Below are positions 44,175 to 52,261 of a stretch of DNA of 64,000 nt, piece by piece. The notes under the pieces were generated by a model, which saw only the letters and a program-made list of their open reading frames with translations, was not told the DNA's origin and did not search any database. Source of the DNA: Mesorhizobium sp. LMG 17147 (GTDB lineage: Bacteria; Pseudomonadota; Alphaproteobacteria; Rhizobiales; Rhizobiaceae). The translations under genes were made by a program, and so were the position numbers. The stretch lies in NCBI RefSeq assembly GCF_024297145.1, contig NZ_JANCTC010000015.1, positions 41,259 through 105,258 of the forward strand. Reading direction: 5' to 3'. Positions within the stretch are counted from its first letter, which is position 1; each line of letters starts with the position of its first letter.

Positions 44175-44270
44175 CTACTTCTTGGGAGTAATCTCAGCAG
44201 GCAGATACCGCGAAATTTCAAAGCCCGCAGCAACCTGACACATGGTCGGTTTTGTCCAGCTCTTCTTCAT
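44175..44270 (-). CDS. pqqA: PQQ precursor peptide PqqA
   Basis: This 31-residue peptide is the ribosomal precursor whose Glu and Tyr become PQQ. Read on the minus strand from the ATG at 44270 it begins MKKSWTKPTMCQVAAGF and contains the conserved EISRY, with the Glu and Tyr spaced as in all PqqA peptides, followed by LPAEI and a Lys-Lys end. AGAGGAG lies upstream as ribosome site. Confidence 0.93.
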   Translation of the reverse strand: MKKSWTKPTMCQVAAGFEISRYLPAEITPKK

Positions 44271-44483
44271 AACATTTCTCCTCTTCTACCAGCCCGAAGG
44301 GGCCGATCCGGTGGTTAGCCAACCATTGCAGGGCACCGAAGCAATGGCTCGTCCATCACGTCTCAAATGGACAAATGAAACACAAGGTTTTGAAAGGCCG
44401 AAAAACAAAACTATCGAAAGTAGCCTAGTCTTTCTCTTCAATTTTTCATCGCGCAGGTTTGTCCTCCTCCTCACACATCCCGA

Positions 44484-45344
44484 CTATTGCGTAATCGGAT
44501 TATCGTGCTCGTCGATCAGCGGCACATTATAACCCAGCAGGAGCTTGGTGATCTCCGCCTGGTTCTCCCTGATCACCCGGTTGAGCGTCCGCTTCCATTC
44601 CTGGTCGGACGGACGTACGCCCATGGTGATGCGGTAGGACATGCGCGAGCCTTTCTTTTCCTTCAGCAGCAGAACAATGGTGATATCGGCTCCGAGTTCC
44701 CTGGCATAGTAACCTGCCATCGGCCCCCACAGGACCGCCGCGTCAATCTTGCCGGCGAGCAGGTCCTTGATCATGACCTCCCCCATGGAAGGAGTGACGC
44801 GCGTATCCACCGCGAGTGGATAGATCTTGGCGGTCCGCAGAAGCTTGTTGGCGGCCATGTTGGCGGTTGGCGGCGTGCTTTCGACGACGCCGATTCTCTT
44901 GCCGGAAAGTTTCGGGTCTTCGATCGTCTCGATGCCTTCCATGCCGTTGCCTTTGGGGTATACGAGCACATAGGCGGAGCGATAGTAGGCGTTGGTGTTC
45001 TGCACCAGTTCGTCGCCTTGGGCGTAGCCCATGATGATGTCGCATCGGTTGGCCCCCAGCGTGTTGCGCACAAAGCCGACGACAGTGGGAAACCATGTGT
45101 AGGCGACTGATTTCCGCCCCGTCTTCTTGGCAACCAGTTCAGCCAGCTTGTTTTCGAAGCCTTGGCCGTTCTTGTCGGTAAAAGGCATGTTCGAGGGATC
45201 GGCGCAGACGCGCAGAATGTTGGGATCCACCAGTTCGCCCGCAGCGCCAAGTCCGGCATTTTGCGCCAGAACGTTCGACGGCAACAAGGCGAGCGCGCCG
45301 AGGATCGGCAGAACGACGCGCAGCTTCGATGCAGTATTGGTCAT
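44484..45344 (-). CDS. xoxJ: XoxJ, periplasmic binding-protein-like partner of methanol dehydrogenase
   Basis: This 286-residue exported protein has a signal peptide (LRVVLPILGALALLPSNVLA) and the family 3 binding-protein fold seen in MxaJ/XoxJ: LRVCADPSNMPFTDKNGQGF at the mature start, ANRCDIIMGYAQGDELVQNT and DLLAGKIDAAVLWGPMAGYY. XoxJ is thought to help activate or load XoxF. The ATG at 45344 lies two bases beyond the xoxG stop. It is the third gene of xoxFGJ, followed by pqqA 213 bases further on the same strand. Confidence 0.9.
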   Translation of the reverse strand: MTNTASKLRVVLPILGALALLPSNVLAQNAGLGAAGELVDPNILRVCADPSNMPFTDKNGQGFENKLAELVAKKTGRKSVAYTWFPTVVGFVRNTLGANRCDIIMGYAQGDELVQNTNAYYRSAYVLVYPKGNGMEGIETIEDPKLSGKRIGVVESTPPTANMAANKLLRTAKIYPLAVDTRVTPSMGEVMIKDLLAGKIDAAVLWGPMAGYYARELGADITIVLLLKEKKGSRMSYRITMGVRPSDQEWKRTLNRVIRENQAEITKLLLGYNVPLIDEHDNPITQ

Positions 45345-45345
45345 A

Positions 45346-45870
45346 TCATCCACCCATGCAGGATGCTTCGGCATCCTTGGCTGCCTGAGCCTTGTTTTCG
45401 TGCTTGGGCGGCCTGCCGCGGGGTGCCGCGCCATCAGCGCGCGCGCGCAGATAGACGTACAGATCGTCCAGGTAACAATAGACGTTCTTGTTGTCGCCAA
45501 AGGCAGGCATGACGTTTTCCTTGCCGCCGCCGACATTCTTGCGGCCCTCGGCGACGATCGAGAGGAACGTGGCGTAGTCCATGGTTTTCAGACTATTGAC
45601 CAGGGCAGGCGCATAGCTCGAACCTGTTGCGTCCTGCCCGTGACAGACATGGCAATCGGAGTGATACCGGCGGTACCCGCTGAAGGTGTACCAATCGACG
45701 GTTCCGTTTTCGATCTTGTAGGTCGGATTTCCGTCCGCATCTAGATATTTGCCTCCTTCTTGCTTCACCGCCTTGGCTTTTTCCATGCTGTCTTCGGCCC
45801 GTGCCAGAGTTGAGCTGGCCACAGGCAGCAGAACCAGGGCGAGAGCGGAAACTGCAATGCGAACGATCAT
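45346..45870 (-). CDS. xoxG: XoxG, c-type cytochrome electron acceptor of XoxF
   Basis: This 174-residue exported cytochrome c has a signal peptide (IAVSALALVLLPVASSTLAR) and one haem site at Cys73-Cys76-His77 in SDCHVCHGQDATGSSYAP. A probable Met ligand lies in ENVMPAFGDNKNVYCYL. XoxG takes electrons one at a time from the PQQ of XoxF. It sits between xoxF and xoxJ. The spacer towards xoxF holds a strong hairpin. Confidence 0.9.
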   Translation of the reverse strand: MIVRIAVSALALVLLPVASSTLARAEDSMEKAKAVKQEGGKYLDADGNPTYKIENGTVDWYTFSGYRRYHSDCHVCHGQDATGSSYAPALVNSLKTMDYATFLSIVAEGRKNVGGGKENVMPAFGDNKNVYCYLDDLYVYLRARADGAAPRGRPPKHENKAQAAKDAEASCMGG

Positions 45871-45952
45871 TCAGACTCTTCCTTCATCTGCCAGGGACAC
45901 TGGCTGCCGTCGTGCAGCGGCATTGATCGGTGCTTGGGTGCGCGGCGCAATC

Positions 45953-45990
45953 GAGAGCCCGGTTCCCGGTTTCGGGTGACCCGGGCTCTC
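45953..45990 (-). terminator. Hairpin between xoxF and xoxG
   Basis: GAGAGCCCGG (45953-45962) pairs with CCGGGCTCTC (45981-45990), with a smaller CCCGG/CGGG pairing inside the loop. On the minus-strand RNA it lies directly after the xoxF stop without a T-run. It is more likely an RNA stabiliser or partial terminator that raises xoxF over xoxG than a full stop. Confidence 0.6.
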
Positions 45991-46025
45991 GTTTTCCAAC
46001 CTAGTCGTTAGGCTCTTCCCGGTTA

Positions 46026-47927
46026 TCAGTCCGGGAGGCCGAAGACGGTGAGCTGGCCGCCCAGCGTCGTATAGTCGGCAAGTGCCGCGTAACCGCCGAC
46101 GGCACCCAGGCCGGCGGTTCCAACCACTGCGGCCTGGTCGCCCTGCTCACGGCCCTGATCAACGGCGCCATGCCAGGCAGCGGCGTTATCGGGCGAAAGC
46201 AGCCCACCTGCCAGACCGATACCGGCCCATCCACCGACGCCGGACAGAACGGCGATGTACTGCTTGCCGTCATGCTCGTAGGTCGTGATGTTGCCGATGA
46301 TGCCGGACGGGGTCTTGAACTTGTAGAGTTCCTTGCCGTCCTTATCGACCGCCTTGATGTAGCCTTCGAGGGTACCATAGAAGACGACGTCGCCATCTGT
46401 CGCCAATGCGCCCGACCACACCGAGAACTGCTCGGGCTTCGACCAGACGATCTCACCCTTGGCTGCATCCCAGGCAATGAAGTTGCCCATGTTGCCGTCA
46501 CCGCCGGGCGCCGCATACATCGACACGGTGGCGCCCACATAGGGCTGACCGGCGGTGTAGCTCACTTTGTAAGGCTCATAGTCCATGCAGACATGGTTGG
46601 TCGGCACGTAGAACAACCCGGTCTTCGGCGAGTAGGCGGCCGGCTGCTGGTCCTTGGTTCCAAGCGCGGCCGGGCAGATACCGGTCGAGTTGGTGTCTTC
46701 GCCGTTCTGCTGGGTCGAATACTTGGCGACGACCTGAGGGCGGCCATACTGGTCGCTCTTGGGATCCATGTTGACTTCCGTCGCCCAGTTCACTGCCGGA
46801 TCGTATTTTTTGGCGACGAGAAGTTCGCCGGTGGCGCGATCCATCGTGTAGGCAAAGCCGTTGCGGTCGAAATGCACCAGCACGTCGTGCTTGGCGCCGT
46901 TGACCTCCATGCCATCGACGAGAATCATCTCGTTGATGCCGTCATAGTCCCACTCGTCATGCGGGGTCATCTGGTAGAGCCATTTGGCAACACCGGTATC
47001 GGCGTCGCGAGCCATGATTGTCATGGACCAGCGATTGTCGCCTGGGCGCTGGACCGGGTTCCACGTCGAGGGATTGCCGGTGCCGTAATAGACCAGGTTC
47101 AGCTTGGGATCATAGGAATACCATCCCCATGTCGTGCCGCCGCCCGTCTTCCACTGTTCGCCTTCCCAGGTGTTGGTGCCGGAATCCTTTCCGACGGGCT
47201 TGCCGAGATGGGTCGTCTTCTCGGGATCGAGAAGGGTGTCTGCATCAGGACCTTCCGAATAGGCTTTCCAGGCAAGCTTGCCGTCTTTCAGATTGTAGGC
47301 GGCCAGCCAGCCGCGAACACCGAATTCAGCACCGGAGACGCCCACGAGCACCTTGTCCTTGATGACTACGGGTGCCGACGTGCCGGATTCGCCCTTTCCG
47401 CCGTCGGTCTGATCGCCGTTCTTGACAGACCAGACGACCTTGCCGGTCTTGGCATCGAGCGCGACGACGGTGGTGTCGGCCTGGTTGAGAATGATCTTGC
47501 CGTCGCCATAGGCGACACCGCGATTGACCGTGTCGCAGCACATGATCGGAATGACGTTCGAGTCCTGCTTGGGCTCGTATTTCCACAGGATCTTGCCGTC
47601 GTTCTTGAGGTCGAGAGCATAGACGTTGTTTGGGAAAGGCGTGTGGACATACATCACATCGCCGATGATCAGCGGCCCGCCTTCGTGACCGCGCAGCACG
47701 CCGGTGGAAAAGCTCCATTTGACCTGCAGGTTCTTTACATTGTCGGCAGTGATCTGGTTGAGTTTGGAATAGCGGGTGTTGGCGTAGTCACCCGTCTGCA
47801 TCGCCCAGTTCTTCGCATCCGATGCGAGCTTTGCAAGGTCTTCATTGGCCGAAGCCGTATAGGCAGCGCCTAGCGACAAAAAAGCCGCGGTCGTCAGTAT
47901 GTAGGTAGTTTTCGCAAGTACACGCAT
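46026..47927 (-). CDS. xoxF: Lanthanide-dependent PQQ methanol dehydrogenase XoxF
   Basis: This 633-residue periplasmic quinoprotein has a signal peptide (AKTTYILTTAAFLSLGAAYT) and the eight-bladed propeller. The adjacent cysteine pair Cys130-Cys131 lies in VIPIMCCDTVNRG. Metal and active-site residues are Glu201 (GVSGAEFGVRG), Asn285 (YYGTGNPSTWN) and Asp327 (PHDEWDYDG). Asp329, two residues on, is the extra acid that marks lanthanide-dependent XoxF enzymes; calcium-type MxaF has Ala there. It oxidises methanol to formaldehyde, or onward to formate, and passes electrons to XoxG. It leads the xoxFGJ group. No mxaFI pair is present in the window. Confidence 0.95.
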   Translation of the reverse strand: MRVLAKTTYILTTAAFLSLGAAYTASANEDLAKLASDAKNWAMQTGDYANTRYSKLNQITADNVKNLQVKWSFSTGVLRGHEGGPLIIGDVMYVHTPFPNNVYALDLKNDGKILWKYEPKQDSNVIPIMCCDTVNRGVAYGDGKIILNQADTTVVALDAKTGKVVWSVKNGDQTDGGKGESGTSAPVVIKDKVLVGVSGAEFGVRGWLAAYNLKDGKLAWKAYSEGPDADTLLDPEKTTHLGKPVGKDSGTNTWEGEQWKTGGGTTWGWYSYDPKLNLVYYGTGNPSTWNPVQRPGDNRWSMTIMARDADTGVAKWLYQMTPHDEWDYDGINEMILVDGMEVNGAKHDVLVHFDRNGFAYTMDRATGELLVAKKYDPAVNWATEVNMDPKSDQYGRPQVVAKYSTQQNGEDTNSTGICPAALGTKDQQPAAYSPKTGLFYVPTNHVCMDYEPYKVSYTAGQPYVGATVSMYAAPGGDGNMGNFIAWDAAKGEIVWSKPEQFSVWSGALATDGDVVFYGTLEGYIKAVDKDGKELYKFKTPSGIIGNITTYEHDGKQYIAVLSGVGGWAGIGLAGGLLSPDNAAAWHGAVDQGREQGDQAAVVGTAGLGAVGGYAALADYTTLGGQLTVFGLPD

Positions 47928-48598
47928 CCGACATCCTCCCGAGGTTCACAGTGACGAATCGACCGTCAAGCCCACAAGGGGCCTGCCCAAGCGATTCATG
48001 TGGGGAAGTAATTTCCGGCAGCTGTCACGACCTACCCCGACAAGCAGAGGGCACGTTATTGCCCGCCCCACTTGGCCTTCGAAAGACTGCCACCGCTCCC
48101 TGACAATGGCGCTCTTGAAGCCGGAAACAGGGAAAAAGCTATGTCATCGCAAAAGGCCAAGCAAGCAAAAACCCTGAGGTGATGTTGCGGTGCAATATCT
48201 ATTATGGTGCGCGGCAATATTAAGATACAAACAAGAGAAGTATCCTGCGCGGCACTATTGAAAAAATGACTGCAGGTGGCGATATATATAATCTCCGTAT
48301 TGTTGTTGTATTATTTATGCAATTCGTTTTGGAATTTATTTCCATGTAATTTACAAGGGCGCTTCGAGGTAAGTATGCGTGCGCCTGGTTGGTTGCCGAT
48401 AGTGGGCGAGGCATGAAATGCCGACTGGAAGTGGGGTGCGCAGCGGGCCGCGAATCCGCCTTTTGCCGGTCGACAGGGCATTCCTCCTTTGGTCCTATAA
48501 GCAGGCCATGGGAGCTTGACTGGCTTTGCGGTACGTCGCCAATTGGGGCGATGATCCTGTCCAGATACATCGTGTCCAGGCCAACTGGAGGTACCCTC
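47928..48598. other. Long divergent regulatory region upstream of xoxF
   Basis: These 671 bases separate xoxF (leftward) from the small exported protein (rightward) and hold no supported gene. Bases 48180-48360 are strikingly AT-rich for this genome and contain three related GCGG-CAATAT-like repeats. This is where the xoxF promoter and its lanthanide or methanol control should lie. No xoxF regulator gene is in the window. Confidence 0.45.
48185..48260. repeat. Three imperfect direct repeats upstream of xoxF
   Basis: TTGCGGTGCAATAT (48185-48198), GTGCGCGGCAATATT (48207-48221) and CTGCGCGGCACTATTG (48245-48260) share a GCGG...GCAATAT-like core. The core spacing is 22 and 38 bases. They lie in an AT-rich stretch about 260-330 bases before the xoxF start and may be binding sites for an activator. 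Confidence 0.4.
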
Positions 48599-48952
48599 AT
48601 GATCAGATCTGTTGGATCTTTTATCCTACCGCTGGTCTTTTCGGCGACTCTGGCCTTTGCGAACCCGGCCAGCGCCGCGGGAGACTACCCGACGGCAACG
48701 ATTGCAGACTACGTGCTCGGCTGCATGCAAACAAATGGGCAGACACGTCAGGCGCTTGAAAGCTGTTCGTGCTCGATCGATGTTATCGCCTCGATCCTCC
48801 CCTACGATCACTATGAGAGGGCGGAGACCTTCAAAAGTATGTCGTTGACGACAGGGGAGGCGGCAGGGTTGTTTCGCGAAAGCGCGCCAGCGAAGGCGGC
48901 GCGGGCGGAACTGAAACGCGCGCAGGCTGAAGCCGACGTACGTTGCTTTTAG
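48599..48952 (+). CDS. Small exported protein next to xoxF, unknown function
   Basis: This 117-residue protein starts at 48599 behind GGAGGT, with a clear signal peptide (SFILPLVFSATLAFANPASA). The mature part is short and helical and carries cysteines in VLGCMQTNG and LESCSCSIDVIASIL, plus a final Cys near the C-terminus, which suggests disulphides or metal binding in the periplasm. It is divergent from xoxF across the long regulatory region. A role in methanol oxidation or metal handling is plausible by position only. Confidence 0.7.
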   Translation: MIRSVGSFILPLVFSATLAFANPASAAGDYPTATIADYVLGCMQTNGQTRQALESCSCSIDVIASILPYDHYERAETFKSMSLTTGEAAGLFRESAPAKAARAELKRAQAEADVRCF

Positions 48953-48982
48953 TCAGGCGGAACAGGCACGCGTGGCGGTGCC

Positions 48983-49177
48983 TCACAGGGCCGCCATTTC
49001 TATTGGCCATTGGCTGCGAAATAACTTGCAATCCGCATTCGAGCCGTAAGGCGACCAGGTCACGCCCGGAAGGTTTTGGTGGACGCAGCAAAAGGTCGCT
49101 CTCACAACCGGCTTTGAGGCGAGGATGGCGGCTGCCTCCACAGCCGACAAGCGCGGCGTCGCGCGCCGCGAAATCAT
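48983..49177 (-). CDS. Small hypothetical protein with a strong ribosome site
   Basis: The minus strand carries GAAAGGGAGG (about 49185-49194) right before two ATGs (49180 and 49177). The second has the better spacing and opens a 64-residue frame (ISRRATPRLSAVEAAAILAS, four cysteines later). It follows the 69-residue gene at 49222-49431 on the same strand with a 41-base gap, so the two may be one transcript. I do not recognise it, and it could be a truncated exported protein. Confidence 0.4.
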   Translation of the reverse strand: MISRRATPRLSAVEAAAILASKPVVRATFCCVHQNLPGVTWSPYGSNADCKLFRSQWPIEMAAL

Positions 49178-49221
49178 CATGGCGCCTCCCTTTCAGGACC
49201 TGGACGAACCAGGAATGCCGA

Positions 49222-49431
49222 TCAAATCGCTCGTTCCTTGCTCGGAAAGGCACATTTCCAGCGCACGACCCTGCGCCTCGGATGTTCCTGCGACCATTTT
49301 GCGATCTCGGCGGGCGCCAGGAACATGCATTGGAACAGAGAGCCGCGGCTCTCGAAATAGAGATGCTCATCTCGGCAATTGCCCGGATTGGCGCTAAGGC
49401 ACACCGTTAATATGAGATCGACCATGTCCAT
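49222..49431 (-). CDS. Small conserved-type hypothetical protein, 69 residues
   Basis: This protein begins MDMVDLILTVCLSANPGNCR and continues with ESRGSLFQCMFLAPAEIAKW. It resembles a short conserved hypothetical found in rhizobia, with paired cysteines and a WKCA end. No clear signal peptide or ribosome site is visible; the start could also be the ATG two codons downstream. It lies between the exported protein and the cytochrome gene, inside the one-carbon island. Function unknown. Confidence 0.55.
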   Translation of the reverse strand: MDMVDLILTVCLSANPGNCRDEHLYFESRGSLFQCMFLAPAEIAKWSQEHPRRRVVRWKCAFPSKERAI

Positions 49432-49790
49432 TTGGCACTTATCGTCGCCTGCGCCGCGAACTCTCCAGAGTTCGTGCTTTGGAGTTGCGCGGATTCCTGA
49501 AGGTGCCCAAACAGCAAACCGGTTGGAGTGAGGCTACGCGTTCGGCCAATAGGCGTCAATGATGTGGACCGCGTGTCGCTACACCCTTCGCGCAGTCGGG
49601 AAACGAAACAGGACCTTTGTACGATTGACTTCCTTCATCGGCAGTCTAGCTTTTCGAGGCGTGTAGGTGCTGCCGGTCCCGGGGGAAAGGACGAATAGTT
49701 CGCTCTCCCGCTTTAAAACGAATGCCGGCGATCAAGGCATCGACACGCGTAAATTGTCCAGGGCACTCACACGATCAATGAGGAAATGCC
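49432..49790. other. Intergenic region before the cytochrome c gene
   Basis: No gene is supported in these 359 bases. The promoter of the cytochrome gene is expected here. I see no convincing hexamer pair or dyad. Confidence 0.3.
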
Positions 49791-50171
49791 ATGCGCGCAG
49801 TCGCATTTTTCGCCGCCGTGTCCGTCGCTACCTTTGTCACCACCCAGTCCCAGGCACAGGATGCGGCGGCGGGTGAGAAGGTGTTTGCCAAATGCAAGGT
49901 CTGCCACGTCGCGGACAAGGACCAGAACAAGGTCGGTCCGTCGTTGAACGGCGTCATCGGCCGAACGGCCGGCACGCATCCGGGGTTCAGCTATTCCAAG
50001 GCCATGACCGAGGCCGGCAAGTCGGGCGTTAAATGGGACGAAGCCACGCTGACGACCTACCTTCGCGATCCCAAGGCGATGGTCAAAGGAACGAAGATGG
50101 CGTTTATCGGCCTCAAGAAAGACGAGGACATCGCCAATGTCATCGCCTACCTGAAGCAATTCTCCAAATAA
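49791..50171 (+). CDS. Class I cytochrome c (c550/c2 type)
   Basis: This 126-residue exported monohaem cytochrome has a signal peptide (AVAFFAAVSVATFVTTQSQA), the haem site Cys35-Cys38-His39 in FAKCKVCHVADKDQNKVGPS, and a Met ligand in MVKGTKMAFIGLKKDED. It is a typical soluble electron shuttle to a terminal oxidase. Between xoxFGJ and the cbb operon, it may carry electrons from XoxG onward. It is transcribed rightward and converges on cbbZ. Confidence 0.88.
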   Translation: MRAVAFFAAVSVATFVTTQSQAQDAAAGEKVFAKCKVCHVADKDQNKVGPSLNGVIGRTAGTHPGFSYSKAMTEAGKSGVKWDEATLTTYLRDPKAMVKGTKMAFIGLKKDEDIANVIAYLKQFSK

Positions 50172-50179
50172 CGCGGTCC

Positions 50180-50210
50180 CGCCGGCCATTTGGAGTGCGC
50201 CCGGCCGGCG
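50180..50210. terminator. Stem-loop between the cytochrome c and cbbZ genes
   Basis: CGCCGGCC (50180-50187) pairs with GGCCGGCG (50203-50210) around a 15-base loop, between two convergent genes. It is a candidate bidirectional terminator without a T-run. Confidence 0.4.
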
Positions 50211-50234
50211 TTGGCCTGGGCTTTGCGCTTGGGG

Positions 50235-50936
50235 TCACGCAGCGTCTTGCAGCGTCTGCATCGCGGACGGTAGATCGAACAGGCTGTCGCAAACGAGATC
50301 GGCGCCAAGCTCTTCAACGGGAATTTGGCTGTATCCGCCACGCAGCAGAATGACTGCCATGCCCGCCGCGCGGGCGGCGGCCATGTCGGCGCTGCTGTCT
50401 CCGACCATCAGCGTATCACGAGGTTCGACCTGAAGCTGGTCGAGCGCAAGCAACAGCGCATCTGGCGCCGGCTTCAAGTATGTCACCGCGTCTCCGCCGA
50501 CGATCGCGCCGAGATAGTCCGTCAGCCCAAAATGCAGCAGGATTTCGCGTGCCGCCAACTGCGGCTTGTTGGTCACCACGCCCATGGCTATTCCGCTCAA
50601 ATGCAAGTGCGTGAGAACCTCCCTTACGCCAGGCATCAGCCTCGTGCGGCCGGTCAGATGCCTGCGATAGATCGGCGCCATGACGCGGTTGGCTTCATCG
50701 AGCGCGCTGCCGAGGAGCGGCGTACCGGAAGCCGCGAAAGCTCGCTCGACCAGTTTCCTGATGCCGCCGCCGATCATGGACTTGATCTGATCCAGGCGCA
50801 GCGGCGGCAGATCGCGCCCGGCCAGCAATTCGTTGACGGCCGCCGTTATATCAGGCGCCGAATCGACCAGCGTACCGTCGAGATCGAACAGGACCGCCTT
50901 GGGCGATCGAAACGGCCTGCCTGCGCCGACGTTCAT
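50235..50936 (-). CDS. cbbZ: Phosphoglycolate phosphatase CbbZ (Gph)
   Basis: This 233-residue HAD phosphatase has motif I AVLFDLDGTLVDSAPDI, motif II Thr in GVVTNKPQLA, the Lys in YLKPAPDALLLAL and motif IV LMVGDSSADMAAARAAGM. It removes phosphate from 2-phosphoglycolate, the product of RuBisCO oxygenation. The motifs fit Gph/CbbZ rather than CbbY. Its start at 50936 overlaps the stop of the thioredoxin-like gene by three bases. It is the last gene of the leftward cbb operon. Confidence 0.87.
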   Translation of the reverse strand: MNVGAGRPFRSPKAVLFDLDGTLVDSAPDITAAVNELLAGRDLPPLRLDQIKSMIGGGIRKLVERAFAASGTPLLGSALDEANRVMAPIYRRHLTGRTRLMPGVREVLTHLHLSGIAMGVVTNKPQLAAREILLHFGLTDYLGAIVGGDAVTYLKPAPDALLLALDQLQVEPRDTLMVGDSSADMAAARAAGMAVILLRGGYSQIPVEELGADLVCDSLFDLPSAMQTLQDAA

Positions 50937-51490
50937 GCAGCATCCTTCCACTTGATCGAACAGCCGACCGAAGCGATCTGGTCCAGCGGTCCGTCGCCGG
51001 TCCGGGCAACCTGCTTCATCGCCTCGAACAGGTCGCGCCTCAGCCCGGGCAATTCGGCGTCGCGTCGCGACGCGTCAAGCCGGCCGCGATACTGCAGCGT
51101 CAACTCGTTGTTGAGCCCGAAGAAATCCGGAGTGCAAACGGCTCCGTAGGCACGCGCCACCGTCTGGTGCTCGTCGTGGAGGTAAGGGAAAGTGAAGCCG
51201 TTCGTCCCGGCGAAGAGCTTCATGTTGGTGAAGGAATCCTCCGGATAGGCATCGGCATCGTTGGAGTTGATCGCGACAAAGCCGATGCCTTCTGCCTTGA
51301 GGTCGTTGGCATCGCGCACCATGCGCGGAATCACCGCCTTCACATAGGGGCAGTGGTTGCAGATGAATGCCACCACCAAGCCGTTCGGGCCGGCGTGGCT
51401 GAAGATCGAATGCGATTTGCCGTCGACGCCGGGCAAAACGAAATCGACGGCTTGCCAGCCGAAATCACAGACAGGTGGGATTGCCCCCAT
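50933..51490 (-). CDS. Thioredoxin-like / AhpC-TSA family protein in the cbb operon
   Basis: This 185-residue protein has a thioredoxin fold of the peroxiredoxin-like type. It contains VVAFICNHCPYVKAVIPRMV with a CxxC pair, FVAINSNDADAYPEDSF, FPYLHDEHQTVARAYGAVCT with a third Cys, and no signal peptide. The start at 51490 follows GGAGGG. It could be a disulphide reductase or peroxide-linked protein. In the cbb operon, between cbbE and cbbZ, it may tune Calvin-cycle enzymes by thiol state or protect them from oxidation. That role is inference. Confidence 0.75.
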   Translation of the reverse strand: MGAIPPVCDFGWQAVDFVLPGVDGKSHSIFSHAGPNGLVVAFICNHCPYVKAVIPRMVRDANDLKAEGIGFVAINSNDADAYPEDSFTNMKLFAGTNGFTFPYLHDEHQTVARAYGAVCTPDFFGLNNELTLQYRGRLDASRRDAELPGLRRDLFEAMKQVARTGDGPLDQIASVGCSIKWKDAA

Positions 51491-51512
51491 GTTGCCCTCC
51501 GATGAGATGGTT

Positions 51513-52199
51513 CTACGCGGCTTTCTGGAGCGCCCCGTCGGCTGCCTGCCTGATGGCGCCGATATTGGCACGATAGGCAGCCTCGGTGCCACCCTTGAAG
51601 ATGGCCGAGCCGGCGACCAGCACATTGGCGCCGGCCGCGGTGACCAGCGGAGCGGTCTCGGGCGTGACGCCGCCGTCGATCTCGATGTCGATCGGGCGGG
51701 TGCCGATCAGCGCCTTGACCCGCCTGACCTTGTCGACGACAGCCGAAATGAAGGCCTGGCCGCCGAAGCCTGGATTGACCGTCATCAGAAGCACCAGATC
51801 GAGCCGGTCAAGCACATATTCGATCACGCTCTCCGGCGTTGACGGGTTCAGCGACACGCCGGCCTTCTTACCGAGATTCCTGATTGCCTGCAGCGAACGG
51901 TCGAGGTGCGGCCCGGCCTCGGCGTGCACCGTGATGATGTCGCAGCCGGCATCGGCGAAGGCGCCGAGATAGGCGTCGGCCGGCGCGATCATCAGGTGGC
52001 AGTCGAAGATCTTGTCCGTTCGATCACGGATCGCCTTGACCACCGGCGGACCGAAGGTGATGTTGGGCACGAAATGGCCATCCATCACGTCGAGATGGAT
52101 CCAGTCGGCACCCGCCCGGACGACCGCTTCAACTTCGTCGCCCAGCCGCGAGAAGTCCGCGGAAAGCACCGAGGGCGCGATGATTGTCTTGGTACCCAT
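51513..52199 (-). CDS. cbbE: Ribulose-phosphate 3-epimerase CbbE
   Basis: This 228-residue TIM-barrel enzyme interconverts ribulose-5-phosphate and xylulose-5-phosphate. Signatures are IAPSVLSADFSRLGDEVEAV, WIHLDVMDGHFVPNITFGPP with the metal His and Asp, VLLMTVNPGFGGQAFI and the phosphate loop AGANVLVAGSAIFKG. The ATG at 52199 gives the family N-terminus. It sits after cbbX in the operon. A housekeeping rpe is expected elsewhere. Confidence 0.92.
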   Translation of the reverse strand: MGTKTIIAPSVLSADFSRLGDEVEAVVRAGADWIHLDVMDGHFVPNITFGPPVVKAIRDRTDKIFDCHLMIAPADAYLGAFADAGCDIITVHAEAGPHLDRSLQAIRNLGKKAGVSLNPSTPESVIEYVLDRLDLVLLMTVNPGFGGQAFISAVVDKVRRVKALIGTRPIDIEIDGGVTPETAPLVTAAGANVLVAGSAIFKGGTEAAYRANIGAIRQAADGALQKAA

Positions 52200-52261
52200 G
52201 GTCGTCGGTTCCCGCTCTGTCGTCCGTTTCCGGTCACTGCACACCAACTGCCGTCATCTTG

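Noticed and set aside
46170..47873. A 567-codon open frame antisense to xoxF, and similar long antisense frames over cbbT (56322-57638) and the fused ATPase (26595-27974)
   Set aside because: They are shadows of GC-rich genes. The opposite strand encodes full, motif-complete enzymes, and the antisense products have no recognisable domains.
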